In this document: one piece after another, positions 17,107 through 26,989 of the stretch
How positions within the stretch are numbered: position 1 is the first letter of the stretch
Layout of the letters: every line of letters starts with the position of its first letter
Assembly: GCF_004345665.1 (NCBI RefSeq)
Contig: NZ_SLWR01000002.1
Coordinates: 310,001 to 374,000, forward strand
Direction: 5' to 3'
DNA from: Kribbella antiqua
Lineage (GTDB): Bacteria > Actinomycetota > Actinomycetes > Propionibacteriales > Kribbellaceae
Length of the DNA stretch: 64,000 nt
Program-made: the position numbers and the translations under genes
Notes under the pieces: model-generated
Databases searched by the model: none
Seen by the model: only the letters and a program-made list of their open reading frames with translations
Told to the model about the DNA's origin: nothing

Positions 17107-17154
17107 AACGTAGACACATCTGACACCCGCGTCAATACTTTGACACGGCTGTCA
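17107..17154 (-). promoter_or_regulatory. hyuA promoter with two tandem 14-bp operator-like repeats
   Basis: On the minus strand TTGACG (17130-17135) and TACGTT (17107-17112) are separated by 17 bases and sit just ahead of hyuA. Two related imperfect inverted repeats overlap it: TGACACCCGCGTCA (17121-17134) and TGACACGGCTGTCA (17141-17154), with centres 20 bp apart. One covers the -35/spacer region and the other lies upstream, a layout expected for repression by a dimeric regulator such as the operon's own TetR protein. Confidence 0.6.
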
Positions 17155-17164
17155 GCAGAGCGAC

Positions 17165-18200
17165 CTACGTGTCGTAGAACTGGCCCGGGTTCTGGTACAT
17201 CCAGGCGATGCCGGCGACGCTCACGGGGGTGTCGAACAGGCGCAGGCTGTCGACGTCGGCGACGGAGTCGTCCGGGTCGTCGCCACCGATGACGATCTGG
17301 GTCGGGACCCGGAGGGCGCCGGCCAGGCGATCGAGCCCCAGGCGCCGCCGCCGGTGCTGTTGCCGGTCGAGGTGGTGTTCTGAGCGGTGGAGCCGACCCG
17401 GATGCCGACGTACGTCGGATTCATCGAGATGTGGACGGGAGTGAATTTGCCGACCGTGAGAGCCGCCGAACTGGTGACGGACTTGGTGCCGTAGGCAATC
17501 GTCACCCAGGTCGCGGTGACTGTGCGGTTGGAGTTGACGACCACTCGGACCCGGCAGTTCCCGGAGGCGTCGTCGATCGCGAGGATCGGCGCCGCACTGC
17601 CCGGTGTGGCGTCGAGCCGGACCCAGCCGGTGATCGCCAGCCGGTCGCAGTCGGGCAGGTTGACGGCCCCAGACGCTGCGGCCTCGGTTGCGGTCGACAC
17701 CAGCGCGCGACCGTACATGCCGTAGGCGTAACCCGCAGACCGAGCGGGGGTCAGATGGCGACCGTAGATGCCCCGATCGGAGGCGTCGTTGTCGAAGGGG
17801 TAAATCGCCAGTTGGAGGTCGACTTGCTCTTGCTGGACAACGGTTGCCCAGTACGACGATTCGATCGGGTCGTTCCACCAGCGGAAGTCGTCGACGACGC
17901 CATGGAGCGCCTCGTTCTCCTCGAGTACGTTCCGGCCGACGTCAGCGGTGACTTCGCCCGTGTACTCGAGGTTGGTGGTCAGCTCGTTCTCGGACAGCAC
18001 CGCGACCCCGTCGACGACGATCTTCACCGTCTCGGCTCCGGGGCCAGAGGTCCGGTTGACCACGAGCATGAGGTGATGGGGGGCGCCGTCGCGGATGCTG
18101 GTGGTCGTGGCGTACGTCGTACCCGCGATCCGGGCCTCGACGTTCCCGGCCGCCTCCCTGCCGTTAGCTGGGCATCGTACCCACAGGTCGACCAGCGTGG
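17165..18200 (-). pseudogene. Frameshifted remnant of a secreted LamG/concanavalin-like protein
   Basis: The minus strand encodes a LamG-type beta-sandwich. The main frame runs from about 18200 to about 17335 (segments ADVGRNVLEENEALHGVVDD, DRLAITGWVRLDATPG), then is interrupted. The expected end (RVPTQIVIGGDDPDDSVADV to WMYQNPGQFYDT) continues in another frame to a TAG at 17165. The shift lies near 17330-17350. Upstream there is no start codon with a signal peptide; a TGA at about 18204 blocks the frame. The gene is therefore truncated at the 5' end and frameshifted. It is probably the decayed tail of a multi-domain secreted glycan-binding protein or glycoside hydrolase. A sequencing error could explain the frameshift but not the missing N-terminus. 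Confidence 0.65.
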
Positions 18201-18266
18201 TCAGAGTTCAGCGCAGACACTCGCCGAGGGTGGTGACAGACATCGGATCTGTGGTGCAGTGGAGAC

Positions 18267-19853
18267 ATGACGTCGATGGACGGCACTGAATCCCTGCTGA
18301 GAGCGACGGCGGTGAGCAAGAGCTTCCCCGGGGTCAAGGCGCTGTCCGACGTGCACCTCGAGCTGCGTCACAACGAGGTGCTGGCCCTGGTCGGTGAGAA
18401 CGGCGCCGGGAAGTCCACCCTCATGAAGCTGCTGTCCGGCATCTACACCGCCGACGAGGGCGAGTTCTTCCTCAACGGTGAGCGCTTCGAGCCGGCCAGT
18501 CCGCGGCACGCGCAGGAGCTGGGCATCAGCATCATCCACCAGGAGTTCAACCTGATGCCCGACCTGACCGTCGCGCAGAACATCTTCATCGGCCGCGAAC
18601 CCCGCGCCGGCGGCTTCTTCCTCAGCGAGCGCAAGCTCAACGCCCGCGCCGCGGACCTGATCGAGCGCCTGCAACTCCCGCTCGAGCCCTGGTCCCCCGT
18701 CGGCGGCCTCACCGTCGCCAAGCAGCAGATGGTCGAGATCGCCAAGGCGCTGTCGTACGACGCCCGCGTGCTGATCATGGACGAACCGACGGCCGCCCTG
18801 AACGAGGCCGAGGTCACCACGCTGCACGCTCTGATCCGGCGGTTCAAGAGCGCGGACACCGGCGTCATCTACATCTCGCATCGAATGGACGAACTCAAGA
18901 AGATCGCCGATCGGATCACGGTGCTGCGGGACGGCCAGTACGTCGACACCGTCGACACCGCCGCCACCTCCATGAAGGAGGTCATCAGCCTGATGGTCGG
19001 GCGCGCGCTGCGGACCGACGCCCAACCCGAGGGAGTGCGGGAGGATCGTGAGGTCCTGCTCTCCGTCGAGGGCCTCTCCACCAAGGCACTCCTCAAGAAT
19101 GTGAGCTTCGAGCTACGTCAGGGCGAGATCCTCGGCTTCGCCGGCCTGATGGGAGCCGGTCGCACCGAGATGGCACGTGCTGTCGTCGGCGCCGACAAGG
19201 CCGACAGCGGGTCCATCAGAGTGCGCGGCCGGCCGGTCAGGATCCAGAGCCCGGCCGATGCCGCGAAGCACCGGATCGGCTACCTGTCGGAGGACCGCAA
19301 GCAGTTCGGCCTGATGCTCGAGCAGGACGTGAACGCCAACATCACGGTCAGCTCGCTGAGCGAGCTGTTCTCGTCGTTCGGGTTCATGAAGGACCGGGCC
19401 ATGCGGGCGAAGTCCCGGCAGTACGTCGACTCGCTGCGGATCAAGACCCCGTCGATCTTGCAGACGGCGAAGTACCTGTCCGGTGGGAATCAGCAGAAGG
19501 TCGTGATCGCCAAGTGGCTGCTGAAGAACTGCGACATCCTCATCTTCGACGAGCCGACCCGCGGTATCGACGTCGGTGCCAAAGAGGAGATCTACCGGCT
19601 GCTCAACGACCTGGCGGCGCAGGGCAAGTCGATCATCATGATCTCGTCGGAGCTCGAAGAGGTGCTCCGGATGGCGCACCGGATCGTGGTGATGAGCGAG
19701 GGCCGCGTCACCGGAACGCTCAGCGCCGCCGAAGCGACGCAGGAGACAGTCATGCACTACGCGACTCTGCGGCCTGACGAGAATCCCGAAGACGCGGCAG
19801 AACTCGGACTGGAGCTCGACGATCCAGCCCGCACGGTTGACGGAAGCAGGTAG
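18267..19853 (+). CDS. Sugar ABC transporter ATP-binding protein (RbsA/MglA type)
   Basis: The 528-residue protein contains two fused ABC ATPase domains, as in ribose/galactose importers. The first has Walker [14 protein letters not shown] (near residue 37), a degenerate LTVAKQQMVEIAKAL signature and Walker [14 protein letters not shown]. The second lacks a classic Walker A but has the [15 protein letters not shown] signature and [14 protein letters not shown]. It energises uptake of a monosaccharide through the permease encoded 3 bases downstream. The lipoprotein binding component follows. The operon order is ATPase-permease-binding protein. No operator was recognised upstream, where the LamG remnant lies divergently. 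Confidence 0.93.
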   Translation: MTSMDGTESLLRATAVSKSFPGVKALSDVHLELRHNEVLALVGENGAGKSTLMKLLSGIYTADEGEFFLNGERFEPASPRHAQELGISIIHQEFNLMPDLTVAQNIFIGREPRAGGFFLSERKLNARAADLIERLQLPLEPWSPVGGLTVAKQQMVEIAKALSYDARVLIMDEPTAALNEAEVTTLHALIRRFKSADTGVIYISHRMDELKKIADRITVLRDGQYVDTVDTAATSMKEVISLMVGRALRTDAQPEGVREDREVLLSVEGLSTKALLKNVSFELRQGEILGFAGLMGAGRTEMARAVVGADKADSGSIRVRGRPVRIQSPADAAKHRIGYLSEDRKQFGLMLEQDVNANITVSSLSELFSSFGFMKDRAMRAKSRQYVDSLRIKTPSILQTAKYLSGGNQQKVVIAKWLLKNCDILIFDEPTRGIDVGAKEEIYRLLNDLAAQGKSIIMISSELEEVLRMAHRIVVMSEGRVTGTLSAAEATQETVMHYATLRPDENPEDAAELGLELDDPARTVDGSR

Positions 19854-19856
19854 CCG

Positions 19857-20852
19857 ATGACCACACCCACAGCAACAACAGAGACGCAGCCGGTTGCGGG
19901 CGGGGTGTCCCTCAGCCTGCGGGATCGCCTGCAGCAGTTCCTCGCGTTCGCCAGCCTGCTGGTCATCTTCGTCGTCTTCTCGATCGCCAACTCGAACTTC
20001 CTCACCTACGGCAACGTGCTGGCGATCCTTTACTCGACCGTGGTGATCGGCACCCTGGCGCTGGGTACGACGTTCGTCATCATCACCGGCGGCATCGACC
20101 TGAGCATCGGCACCGGGATGGCCCTGTGCGCGGTGATGTCCGGGGTGATGATCGTCAACCTCGGCGTCCCGCTGGCGCTCGGCGTACTCGGCACGATCCT
20201 GTTCGGCGGACTCCTCGGACTGATCAACGGCTTCAACGTCGCGATCCTGAAGATCCCGCCGTTCATCGCGACCCTGGCGATGATGCTGGTCGCCCAGGGG
20301 CTGGCGCTGGTGCTCTCGCACAGCACTCCGATCTACTTCAACGACGTACCGGCGTACTCGAAGATCTCTCGCGGCAACCTGATCCCTGACTTCCCGAACG
20401 CGGTGATCGTCCTCACCGCGATGGCGGTGATCGCGGCCGTGCTGCTGAACAAGACGATCCTCGGCCGGTACACGTACTCGATCGGCAGCAACGAGGAGGC
20501 GACCGGGCTGTCGGGGATCGACGTACGGAAGTGGAAGATCATCGTCTACACCTTCGCGGGCCTGTTCATCGGCCTCGCCGGGGTGATGATCTCGGCCCGG
20601 CTGGGATCCGCACAGCCGGCCACCGGGATGGGCTACGAGTTGCAGGCCATCGCGGCCGTCGTGATCGGCGGTACGTCGCTGGCCGGCGGCAAGGGGTCCG
20701 TCGTCGGCACCATGATCGGCGCGCTGATCATCTCCGTGCTGAACAACGGCCTGCAGATCATGTCCATCCCGCAGGAATGGCAGAACGTCATCCTCGGCTG
20801 CGTCATCCTGGTCGCGGTCTACGCCGACATGATGCGCAAGAAGCAAACCTGA
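19857..20852 (+). CDS. Sugar ABC transporter permease (RbsC type)
   Basis: The 331-residue membrane protein has about 8-10 hydrophobic helices and the family signatures GGIDLSIGTGMAL and IGGTSLAGGKGSVVGTMIGA. It belongs to the branched-chain/ribose permease family, which works as a homodimer with a fused double ATPase. It is encoded 3 bases after the ATPase and 41 bases before the binding protein, so it is certainly co-transcribed. The hydrophilic N-terminus (TTPTATTETQPVAG) is cytoplasmic. The transported sugar cannot be inferred. Confidence 0.92.
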   Translation: MTTPTATTETQPVAGGVSLSLRDRLQQFLAFASLLVIFVVFSIANSNFLTYGNVLAILYSTVVIGTLALGTTFVIITGGIDLSIGTGMALCAVMSGVMIVNLGVPLALGVLGTILFGGLLGLINGFNVAILKIPPFIATLAMMLVAQGLALVLSHSTPIYFNDVPAYSKISRGNLIPDFPNAVIVLTAMAVIAAVLLNKTILGRYTYSIGSNEEATGLSGIDVRKWKIIVYTFAGLFIGLAGVMISARLGSAQPATGMGYELQAIAAVVIGGTSLAGGKGSVVGTMIGALIISVLNNGLQIMSIPQEWQNVILGCVILVAVYADMMRKKQT

Positions 20853-20893
20853 CGAATCCGCGAGCATCAACCGGAGATGGGAGCTGGATCGAA

Positions 20894-21862
20894 ATGAACA
20901 GAAGGCAGTTCGGGGCGGCACTGGTGGCCGCCACGATGACGCTGGCGGCCGCGGCGTGCGGCGGCGACGAGGACGGTGCCGCCGGTGGCGGCGACCAGAA
21001 GTACATCGCGATCGTTTCGAAGGGTTTCCAGCACCAGTTCTGGCAGGCCGTGAAGAAGGGCGCCGAGCAGCAGGCCGCGAAGGAGGGCGCCCGGATCACC
21101 TTCGAGGGCCCGGCGACCGAGGCCGACATCGAGGCCCAGGTGACGATGCTGACCAACGCGATCGCCAAGAACCCGGACGCCATCGGCTTCGCCGCGCTGG
21201 ACAGCAAGGCCGCCGCACCGTTGCTGGAGGACGCGAAGTCGAGGAACATCCCGGTGATCGCGTTCGACTCCGGCGTCGAGGGTGACATCCCGGTCACCAC
21301 GGCTGCCACCGACAACAAGGCAGCGGCCGCCGAGGCGGCCAAGCACCTGTCCGAACTGCTCGGCGGCAAGGGCAAGGTGGCGCTGGTGGTGCACGACCAG
21401 ACCAGCAAGACCGGCATCGACCGGCGGGACGGCTTCGTCGAGTGGATGAAGGCGAACGCGCCGGGCATCACCCTGCTACCACCGCAGTACGGCGGTGGCG
21501 ACCAGGCCAAGTCGGCCGACATCACCAAGTCGATCATCGCGTCGAACCCGGATGTGGCCGGCATCTACGGCGCCAACGAAGGCTCGGCGATCGGCGTCGT
21601 CAAGGGCATCGAGGAAGCCGGCAAGAAGGGCATCAAGATCGTCGGCTTCGACTCCGGCAAGGCCCAGATCGACGCCATCAAGGACGGCACGATGGCCGGC
21701 GCGATCACCCAGAACCCGGTCGGCATCGGCGAGCAGACCGTCGCCGCGGCGATGAAGGTGATCCGTGGCGAGAGCGTGCCGAAGGTGATCGACACCGGCT
21801 TCTTCTGGTACGACAAGACCAACATCGACGACCCCAAGATCGCCGCCGTCCTCTACCAGTGA
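20894..21862 (+). CDS. Sugar ABC transporter substrate-binding lipoprotein (RbsB type)
   Basis: The 322-residue protein begins with a twin-Arg/lipoprotein-like leader (MNRRQFGAAL, then AAAACGG lipobox, Cys about residue 21). The mature part is a periplasmic-binding-protein type I fold of the ribose/galactose group: IAIVSKGFQHQFWQAVKKGA at the start, an IPVIAFDSGV hinge strand and the GVVKGIEEAGKKGIKIVGFD segment. It delivers the sugar to the permease encoded upstream. The end lies 7 bases from the convergent lacI-type gene. Its paralogue downstream (25850-26989) serves the second transporter. Confidence 0.92.
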   Translation: MNRRQFGAALVAATMTLAAAACGGDEDGAAGGGDQKYIAIVSKGFQHQFWQAVKKGAEQQAAKEGARITFEGPATEADIEAQVTMLTNAIAKNPDAIGFAALDSKAAAPLLEDAKSRNIPVIAFDSGVEGDIPVTTAATDNKAAAAEAAKHLSELLGGKGKVALVVHDQTSKTGIDRRDGFVEWMKANAPGITLLPPQYGGGDQAKSADITKSIIASNPDVAGIYGANEGSAIGVVKGIEEAGKKGIKIVGFDSGKAQIDAIKDGTMAGAITQNPVGIGEQTVAAAMKVIRGESVPKVIDTGFFWYDKTNIDDPKIAAVLYQ

Positions 21863-21869
21863 TCGATCT

Positions 21870-22928
21870 CTACGACACGCGGGGTGGTGGGGCGGTCGTA
21901 CGGCGGACCAGCAGGCGCGGTTGCACCGGCTCTGGCTGGATCGACGTGCCGCTGATTCGGGCGAGGACCGCCTGAACCACCCGCCGCCCCAGTTCGGCGA
22001 AGTCCTGCCGGACGGTCGTCAGCGGCGGTACGTAGTACGGCGCCTCGGGGACGTCGTCGAATCCGACCACGCTGATGTCGTCCGGCACCCGGATCCCGGC
22101 TTCGTCGAACGCGCTGAGCAGCCCCAGCGCCATCTGATCGTTGGCGACGAAGACGGCGGTGACTTCCTCTCCCCCACGACGGCGTGCGATGAGCTCGCGA
22201 CCGGCCAAGTAGCCGGTCGGCGGCCACCAGTCACCGGGCAGTACGGGCGGAACGGGAGCGCCGGCCGACTCGAGCTCGAGCCGCCAGCGGCGTTCCCGGG
22301 CATCCGCCTCGAGCGCGTTGGCCGGGCCTCTCACATGATGAACAGTGCGGTGACCGAGGTCGAGCAGGTGCCGCGTGGCGAGCGCGGCGCCTGCCTCCTG
22401 GTCGACCCAGACCGCGAGGTCCTGCCCCCCACGCTCCGCCTGTACGGCGATCAGCGGCACCCTCGGACTGACGTCGGGCAACGCACGGACCGCACCCTCA
22501 TAGGTGCTCAACGCAACGATGGCGTCGACGGACTGCGTCGCCAGCCGCTCGACGGCAACGATCAGGCTGCCGGCGGTGTCGTCGTCGAGCACCGACACGG
22601 TCAGGAAGTAGCCGGCCTCGCGGGCCGCGTGTTCCAGACCGAGCAGTGTCTGTGCGGGTCCGTACTGGCTGATGTTGGCGATCGCGAGCCCGATCGTGCG
22701 AGATGACCCGGTCACCAGGGCCCGTGCCGCGCTGTTAGGGCGGTAACCGAGCTCGGCGATCGCGTCCAGGACCTTCTTCCGGGTCGCCGCCGCCACGTTC
22801 GGTTGCTCGTTGATCACCCTCGACACCGTCTGGTGCGACACGCCGGCACGGGCGGCAACGTCCGACATACCGAGGGACCGGGTCGCCCCGGGAACTGCAG
22901 GTCCCGAAACCGTGACGGGGCGATCCAT
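21870..22928 (-). CDS. LacI family transcriptional regulator
   Basis: The 352-residue protein has the LacI helix-turn-helix and hinge at residues 19-70 (MSDVAARAGVSHQTVSRVIN), followed by a sugar-binding-protein-like domain ending with the ISVVGFDDVPEAPY segment. It is the last gene of the minus operon chvE-like/mmsA/mmsB/lacI, 12 bases after the permease. Tandem LacI-type 14-bp sites lie upstream of the first gene, so it probably autoregulates the operon in response to the transported sugar. Control of the convergent transporter operon is also possible, but no matching site was seen there. Confidence 0.9.
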   Translation of the reverse strand: MDRPVTVSGPAVPGATRSLGMSDVAARAGVSHQTVSRVINEQPNVAAATRKKVLDAIAELGYRPNSAARALVTGSSRTIGLAIANISQYGPAQTLLGLEHAAREAGYFLTVSVLDDDTAGSLIVAVERLATQSVDAIVALSTYEGAVRALPDVSPRVPLIAVQAERGGQDLAVWVDQEAGAALATRHLLDLGHRTVHHVRGPANALEADARERRWRLELESAGAPVPPVLPGDWWPPTGYLAGRELIARRRGGEEVTAVFVANDQMALGLLSAFDEAGIRVPDDISVVGFDDVPEAPYYVPPLTTVRQDFAELGRRVVQAVLARISGTSIQPEPVQPRLLVRRTTAPPPRVS

Positions 22929-22940
22929 GAGGCTCCTTCG

Positions 22941-24236
22941 TCAGCGTGATGCGCCGGCGCGGCGCTTGTTGTAGATGTCGAAGGCAACGGCCAGCAGCAG
23001 CACCAGGCCCTTCACGACGGACTGCGTCGACTGGTCGACACCCATCAACTGCATTCCGTTGCTCATGACCGCCATGATCAGACCGCCGACCATCGCACCG
23101 ACCACCGTGCCGACGCCGCCCGCGACGGCCGCGCCGCCGATGAACGCCGCCGCGATGGCGTCTAGCTCGAACATGTTACCGGCGGCAGGCTGGGCACCGT
23201 TGGACCGGGACGAGTAGATGACCCCGGCGATGCCGGCCAGGAACCCCATGTTGACGAAGATCCAGAAGTTGACCTTGCGGACCTTCACCCCGGACAGCAT
23301 CGCGGCGGACAGGTTGCCGCCGATCGCGTACACCTGGCGACCGAAGACGGTGTTCTTCGTCATCAGCCCGTAGGCGATCACGAGGACAGCCAGAATGATC
23401 AGTACGATCGGCAGACCGCGGGCATGGGCGAGTTGCCAGGCGAAGTACATGACGACCGCTGCGACCAGCACCACCCGGGTGACGAACAGCGGGAACGACT
23501 CCACCGGCTGCTCGTAGCGGATCCGCGCCAGCCGGGTGCGGAACACGCTGACCGCGTACCCGGCGGCGGCGATCGCGGCGATGAGCAGGGTGAAGGCGTC
23601 GTACCCCTGCCCGCCGATCAGGCCGTTCAGGAAGCCGCTGGCGACCTTCTGGTACTCGCCCGGGAACGGGGACAGCGAGACGTTGTCCAGCACCTGCAAG
23701 GTCAGGCCCCGGAACAGCAACATGCCCGCCAGCGTCACGATGAACGCCGGCATACCGACGTAGGCGACCCAGAAACCATGCCAGGCGCCGACCGCGGTTC
23801 CCACTGCCACGGCCGCCACGATGCCGACCCACCAGGGTTGGTCATGCTGGATCACCAGTACGGCGGACACCGCACCGGTCAACGCGACGATCGACCCGAC
23901 CGACAGGTCGATATGGCCGGCGATGATCAGGATCACCATGCCGATCGCGAGCACCAGGATGTACGAGTACTGGAGCACGATGTTGGTGATGTTGCCCGGG
24001 CTGAGCAGGACGCCGTCGGTCAGGGCGGCGAACAACGCCACGATCACCACGAAGGCGATGTAGATGCCGCTCTGCCGCAGGTTGCGCGTGATCAGCGCGA
24101 ACGGATCGCTGGTGCCGACGTGCAGCGCGGCGGCTGAGGCGCTCTCTGCCGACTCGTTCTGGGCCGCCGCGTTCTGGGCCGATCCGCCGTCCGCCGGCGC
24201 ATCCTGCGGCCGAGCGGTTGGTTTGGTGCTGGTCAT
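22941..24236 (-). CDS. mmsB: Multiple-monosaccharide ABC transporter permease (MmsB/GguB type)
   Basis: The 431-residue permease is longer than the RbsC type. It has a cytoplasmic, Ala-rich N-terminus of about 55 residues and around 10 transmembrane helices, with family motifs [20 protein letters not shown] and [19 protein letters not shown]. Together with the GguA-type ATPase and the ChvE-type binding protein it forms a broad-range pentose/hexose importer. Its start ATG overlaps the stop codon of the ATPase gene by 4 bases. The gene name follows the family and is a prediction. Confidence 0.88.
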   Translation of the reverse strand: MTSTKPTARPQDAPADGGSAQNAAAQNESAESASAAALHVGTSDPFALITRNLRQSGIYIAFVVIVALFAALTDGVLLSPGNITNIVLQYSYILVLAIGMVILIIAGHIDLSVGSIVALTGAVSAVLVIQHDQPWWVGIVAAVAVGTAVGAWHGFWVAYVGMPAFIVTLAGMLLFRGLTLQVLDNVSLSPFPGEYQKVASGFLNGLIGGQGYDAFTLLIAAIAAAGYAVSVFRTRLARIRYEQPVESFPLFVTRVVLVAAVVMYFAWQLAHARGLPIVLIILAVLVIAYGLMTKNTVFGRQVYAIGGNLSAAMLSGVKVRKVNFWIFVNMGFLAGIAGVIYSSRSNGAQPAAGNMFELDAIAAAFIGGAAVAGGVGTVVGAMVGGLIMAVMSNGMQLMGVDQSTQSVVKGLVLLLAVAFDIYNKRRAGASR

Positions 24237-25771
24237 CCGGCGAGCTCCTTCTCCATCGTCATGAGCGCCATGAGGTTTTCCTGAGTTGCCTCGCCGATCG
24301 GCAACTCGCCAGTGATCCGGCCGGCCGACAAGGTGTAGATCCGGTCGCAGATTCCCAGCAGTTCCGGGAGTTCGGAGGAGATCACGATGACCGCCTTCCC
24401 CTGGGCCACGAGCCGGTTGATGATCGTGTAGATCTCATACTTCGCTCCGACGTCGATACCGCGCGTGGGCTCGTCCAGGATGAGCACGTCCGGATCGGTG
24501 AAGAGCCATTTCGACAGCACGACCTTCTGCTGGTTGCCGCCGGACAAGGTGCCGACGGTGTCCAGCACGGTGCGCGTCTTGATGTTCATGTCGCGCCGTC
24601 CCTGCTCGGCGACCTTGATCTCCTCGTTGCCGTTGACCCAGCCGGCCCGCGCCAGCTTGCCGAGCGCGGCGGCGGAGACGTTGGCCCGGACGTCGGCGAT
24701 CAGGTTGAGGCCGTACCGCTTGCGATCCTCGGTGGCGTAGGCGATGCCGTTGTCGATCGCCTCGGCGACGGTGCGCGCCCGGACCTCCTTGCCGTGCATG
24801 TACAGGCGGCCGCTGATGTTGCGTCCGTACGAGCGCCCGAAGACACTCATCGCGAGTTCGGTCCGTCCGGCGCCCATCAGCCCGGCGATGCCGACGACCT
24901 CACCGGCGCGCACGTTCAGCGCGGCATGGTCGACGACCTTGCGCGGCTGCACCGGATGCCAGACCGACCAGTCCTCGATCCGGAGCACTTCCGGCCCCGG
25001 CTCGGAGACCCGGTCGGGGTAGAAGCTGTCGAGGTCGCGTCCCACCATGCCGCGGATGATCCGCTCCTGGGTGACGTCTCCGGAGCTCATGTCGAGCGTC
25101 TCGACCGTGTGTCCGTCCCGGATCACCGTGGTGGAGTCGGCGATCGCGGTGATCTCGCTCAGCTTGTGGGAGATCATGATGCAGGTGATCCCGCGGTCCC
25201 GCAGCCGCCGGAGCAGGTCGAGCAGGTGTGCCGAGTCGACGTCGTTGAGTGCGGCGGTCGGCTCGTCCAGGATCAGCAACCGGACGTCCTTCGACAACGC
25301 CTTCGCGATCTCGACCAGCTGCTGCTTGCCGACACCGAGCTGGATCACCGGGGACACCGGGTTCTCGTCCAGTCCGACGGAGGTCAGCAGCTCGCGGGCC
25401 TCGGCGTTGGTCTTGTTCCAGTCGATCAGCCCGCCGCGGCCGCGGCGTTCGTTGCCGAGAAAGATGTTCTCCGCGATCGACAGGTAGGGCACCAGCGCCA
25501 GCTCCTGATGGATGATGACGACGCCGACGGCTTCGCTGTCGCGGATGCCGGCGAAGTGGACGGGCTTCCCGTCGAACCAGATCTCGCCGTCGTAACTACC
25601 GGTCGGATAGACACCGGACAGCACTTTCATCAGGGTCGACTTGCCGGCACCGTTCTCTCCACAGATCGCGTGGATCTCCCCTCGCTTGACGGCGAGCGTG
25701 ACGTCCTCGAGAGCTTTGACACCGGGGAAAGTCTTCGTGATACCCCGCATCTCGAGCAGCACGTCGTTCAT
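24233..25771 (-). CDS. mmsA: Multiple-monosaccharide ABC transporter ATP-binding protein (MmsA/GguA type)
   Basis: The 512-residue double ABC ATPase has Walker [17 protein letters not shown] near residue 38, the first-domain signature [15 protein letters not shown], Walker [14 protein letters not shown], and the second-domain [15 protein letters not shown] with [14 protein letters not shown]. The [20 protein letters not shown] stretch is typical of the GguA group. It is co-transcribed with the upstream binding-protein gene (78-base gap containing a strong hairpin) and the downstream permease gene (4-base overlap). The hairpin could set the relative amounts of the binding protein and the ATPase. 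Confidence 0.9.
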   Translation of the reverse strand: MNDVLLEMRGITKTFPGVKALEDVTLAVKRGEIHAICGENGAGKSTLMKVLSGVYPTGSYDGEIWFDGKPVHFAGIRDSEAVGVVIIHQELALVPYLSIAENIFLGNERRGRGGLIDWNKTNAEARELLTSVGLDENPVSPVIQLGVGKQQLVEIAKALSKDVRLLILDEPTAALNDVDSAHLLDLLRRLRDRGITCIMISHKLSEITAIADSTTVIRDGHTVETLDMSSGDVTQERIIRGMVGRDLDSFYPDRVSEPGPEVLRIEDWSVWHPVQPRKVVDHAALNVRAGEVVGIAGLMGAGRTELAMSVFGRSYGRNISGRLYMHGKEVRARTVAEAIDNGIAYATEDRKRYGLNLIADVRANVSAAALGKLARAGWVNGNEEIKVAEQGRRDMNIKTRTVLDTVGTLSGGNQQKVVLSKWLFTDPDVLILDEPTRGIDVGAKYEIYTIINRLVAQGKAVIVISSELPELLGICDRIYTLSAGRITGELPIGEATQENLMALMTMEKELAG

Positions 25772-25807
25772 ACATCCTCCTTCGCGATCAGACCGTCCAT
25801 CAGCTCA

Positions 25808-25845
25808 CGGCCGGGCCCGGCGGTCACTGCCGCCGGGCCCGGCCG
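25808..25845 (-). promoter_or_regulatory. Strong intra-operon hairpin between binding-protein and ATPase genes
   Basis: A perfect 16-bp stem (arms 25808-25823 and 25830-25845) with a 6-base loop TCACTG lies between the chvE-like stop codon and mmsA. It is long enough to act as a partial terminator or as a 3' stabiliser of the binding-protein mRNA, a known way to make binding proteins more abundant than ATPases in ABC operons. Confidence 0.7.
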
Positions 25846-25849
25846 GTTG

Positions 25850-26989
25850 TCACTTCGTCTGACCGGACGCGACCTCGGCGGTCGTGAAGTAGCCGGAGTC
25901 GACGAGTTCCTTCTGGATGTCTTCCTTGAAGACGGTCTGGATCGGCAGCAGGTACGCCGGGACGACCTTGACGCCGTTGTCGTACGACTTGGTGTCGTTG
26001 GCTTCCGGCTGCTTCTTCTGCAGGAACGCCTCCGCCGCGTTGACGGCCTGCTCGGCCAGCAGCCGGGTGTCCTTGAAGATCGTGGAGCTCTGCACACCGG
26101 TGTTGATGAGCTTGACCGACGCGATCTCGGCGTCCTGACCAGTGACCACCGGAATCGGGTTGGCCGCGGTGCCGTAGCCCGCGTTCTGCAACGCGGTGAT
26201 GATGCCGCGCGAGATGCCGTCGTACGGCGAGAGGACGCCGGCGACCTTGGAGCCGTCGTTGTACGCCGCGGTCAGCACGTCCTCCATCCGCTTCTGCGCC
26301 GCCTCCTGCTGCCAGCGCAGGATCGCGACCTGCTCGAGGTTGGTCTGCTTCGACTTGACGACCAGCGAGCCGTTGTCGAGGTACGGCTTCAGGGTGTCCA
26401 TGGCGCCCTGGAAGAAGAAGTGCGTGTTGTTGTCGTCCAGCGAGCCGGCGAAGACCTCGATGTTGAACGGCCCGGTCTTGGTGCCCTTCGAGCCGTCCTT
26501 GTTCTCCAGGCCGAGCCCACGCAGGAGTGCCTTGGCCTGGGCGACGCCGACCTTGTAGTTGTCGAAGCTGACGTAGAAGTCGACGTTCTTGCTGCCGCGG
26601 ATCAGCCGGTCGTACGCGATCACCGGGATCTTCTGGTCGGCCGCCGTCTGCAGCTGGCTGCTCAGCGCGGTGCCGTCGATCGCGGCGATGATCAGTACGT
26701 CGGCGCCCTGGGTGATCATCTGATCCACCTGCTGCGACTGCGTCGGGATGTCGTCGTTCGCGTACTGCAGATCGACCTTGTAGCCCTTCGCCTCGAGCTT
26801 CTCCTTCACCGCCTTGCCGTCGGCGATCCAGCGCTCGGACGTCTGGGTCGGCATCGACACGCCGATGGTCAGATCCTTCGGGTCCTGACTGGCGGTGTCC
26901 GTGGTCGCGCCCGCTCCTTGCCCGCCGCACGCCGCGACGCCGAGCAGCAGCAGGGCTCCACTCAGAGTGGCCAGAAACCTCTTCTTCAC
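25850..26989 (-). CDS. chvE: Multiple-monosaccharide-binding lipoprotein (ChvE type)
   Basis: The 379-residue exported protein has a lysine-rich N-terminus (KKRFLATLSGALLLLG), the lipobox GVAACGG (Cys about residue 21) and a type I sugar-binding fold. It carries IGVSMPTQTSERWIADGKAV, typical of the ChvE/MmsE group, and the PVVTGQDAEIASVKLINTGV segment that lines the sugar site. It captures one or several monosaccharides outside the membrane for the mmsA/mmsB transporter. The start is a GTG at 26989 behind a GAGGGG ribosome site. It is the first gene of the operon and faces tandem LacI-type operators. Confidence 0.9.
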   Translation of the reverse strand: MKKRFLATLSGALLLLGVAACGGQGAGATTDTASQDPKDLTIGVSMPTQTSERWIADGKAVKEKLEAKGYKVDLQYANDDIPTQSQQVDQMITQGADVLIIAAIDGTALSSQLQTAADQKIPVIAYDRLIRGSKNVDFYVSFDNYKVGVAQAKALLRGLGLENKDGSKGTKTGPFNIEVFAGSLDDNNTHFFFQGAMDTLKPYLDNGSLVVKSKQTNLEQVAILRWQQEAAQKRMEDVLTAAYNDGSKVAGVLSPYDGISRGIITALQNAGYGTAANPIPVVTGQDAEIASVKLINTGVQSSTIFKDTRLLAEQAVNAAEAFLQKKQPEANDTKSYDNGVKVVPAYLLPIQTVFKEDIQKELVDSGYFTTAEVASGQTK

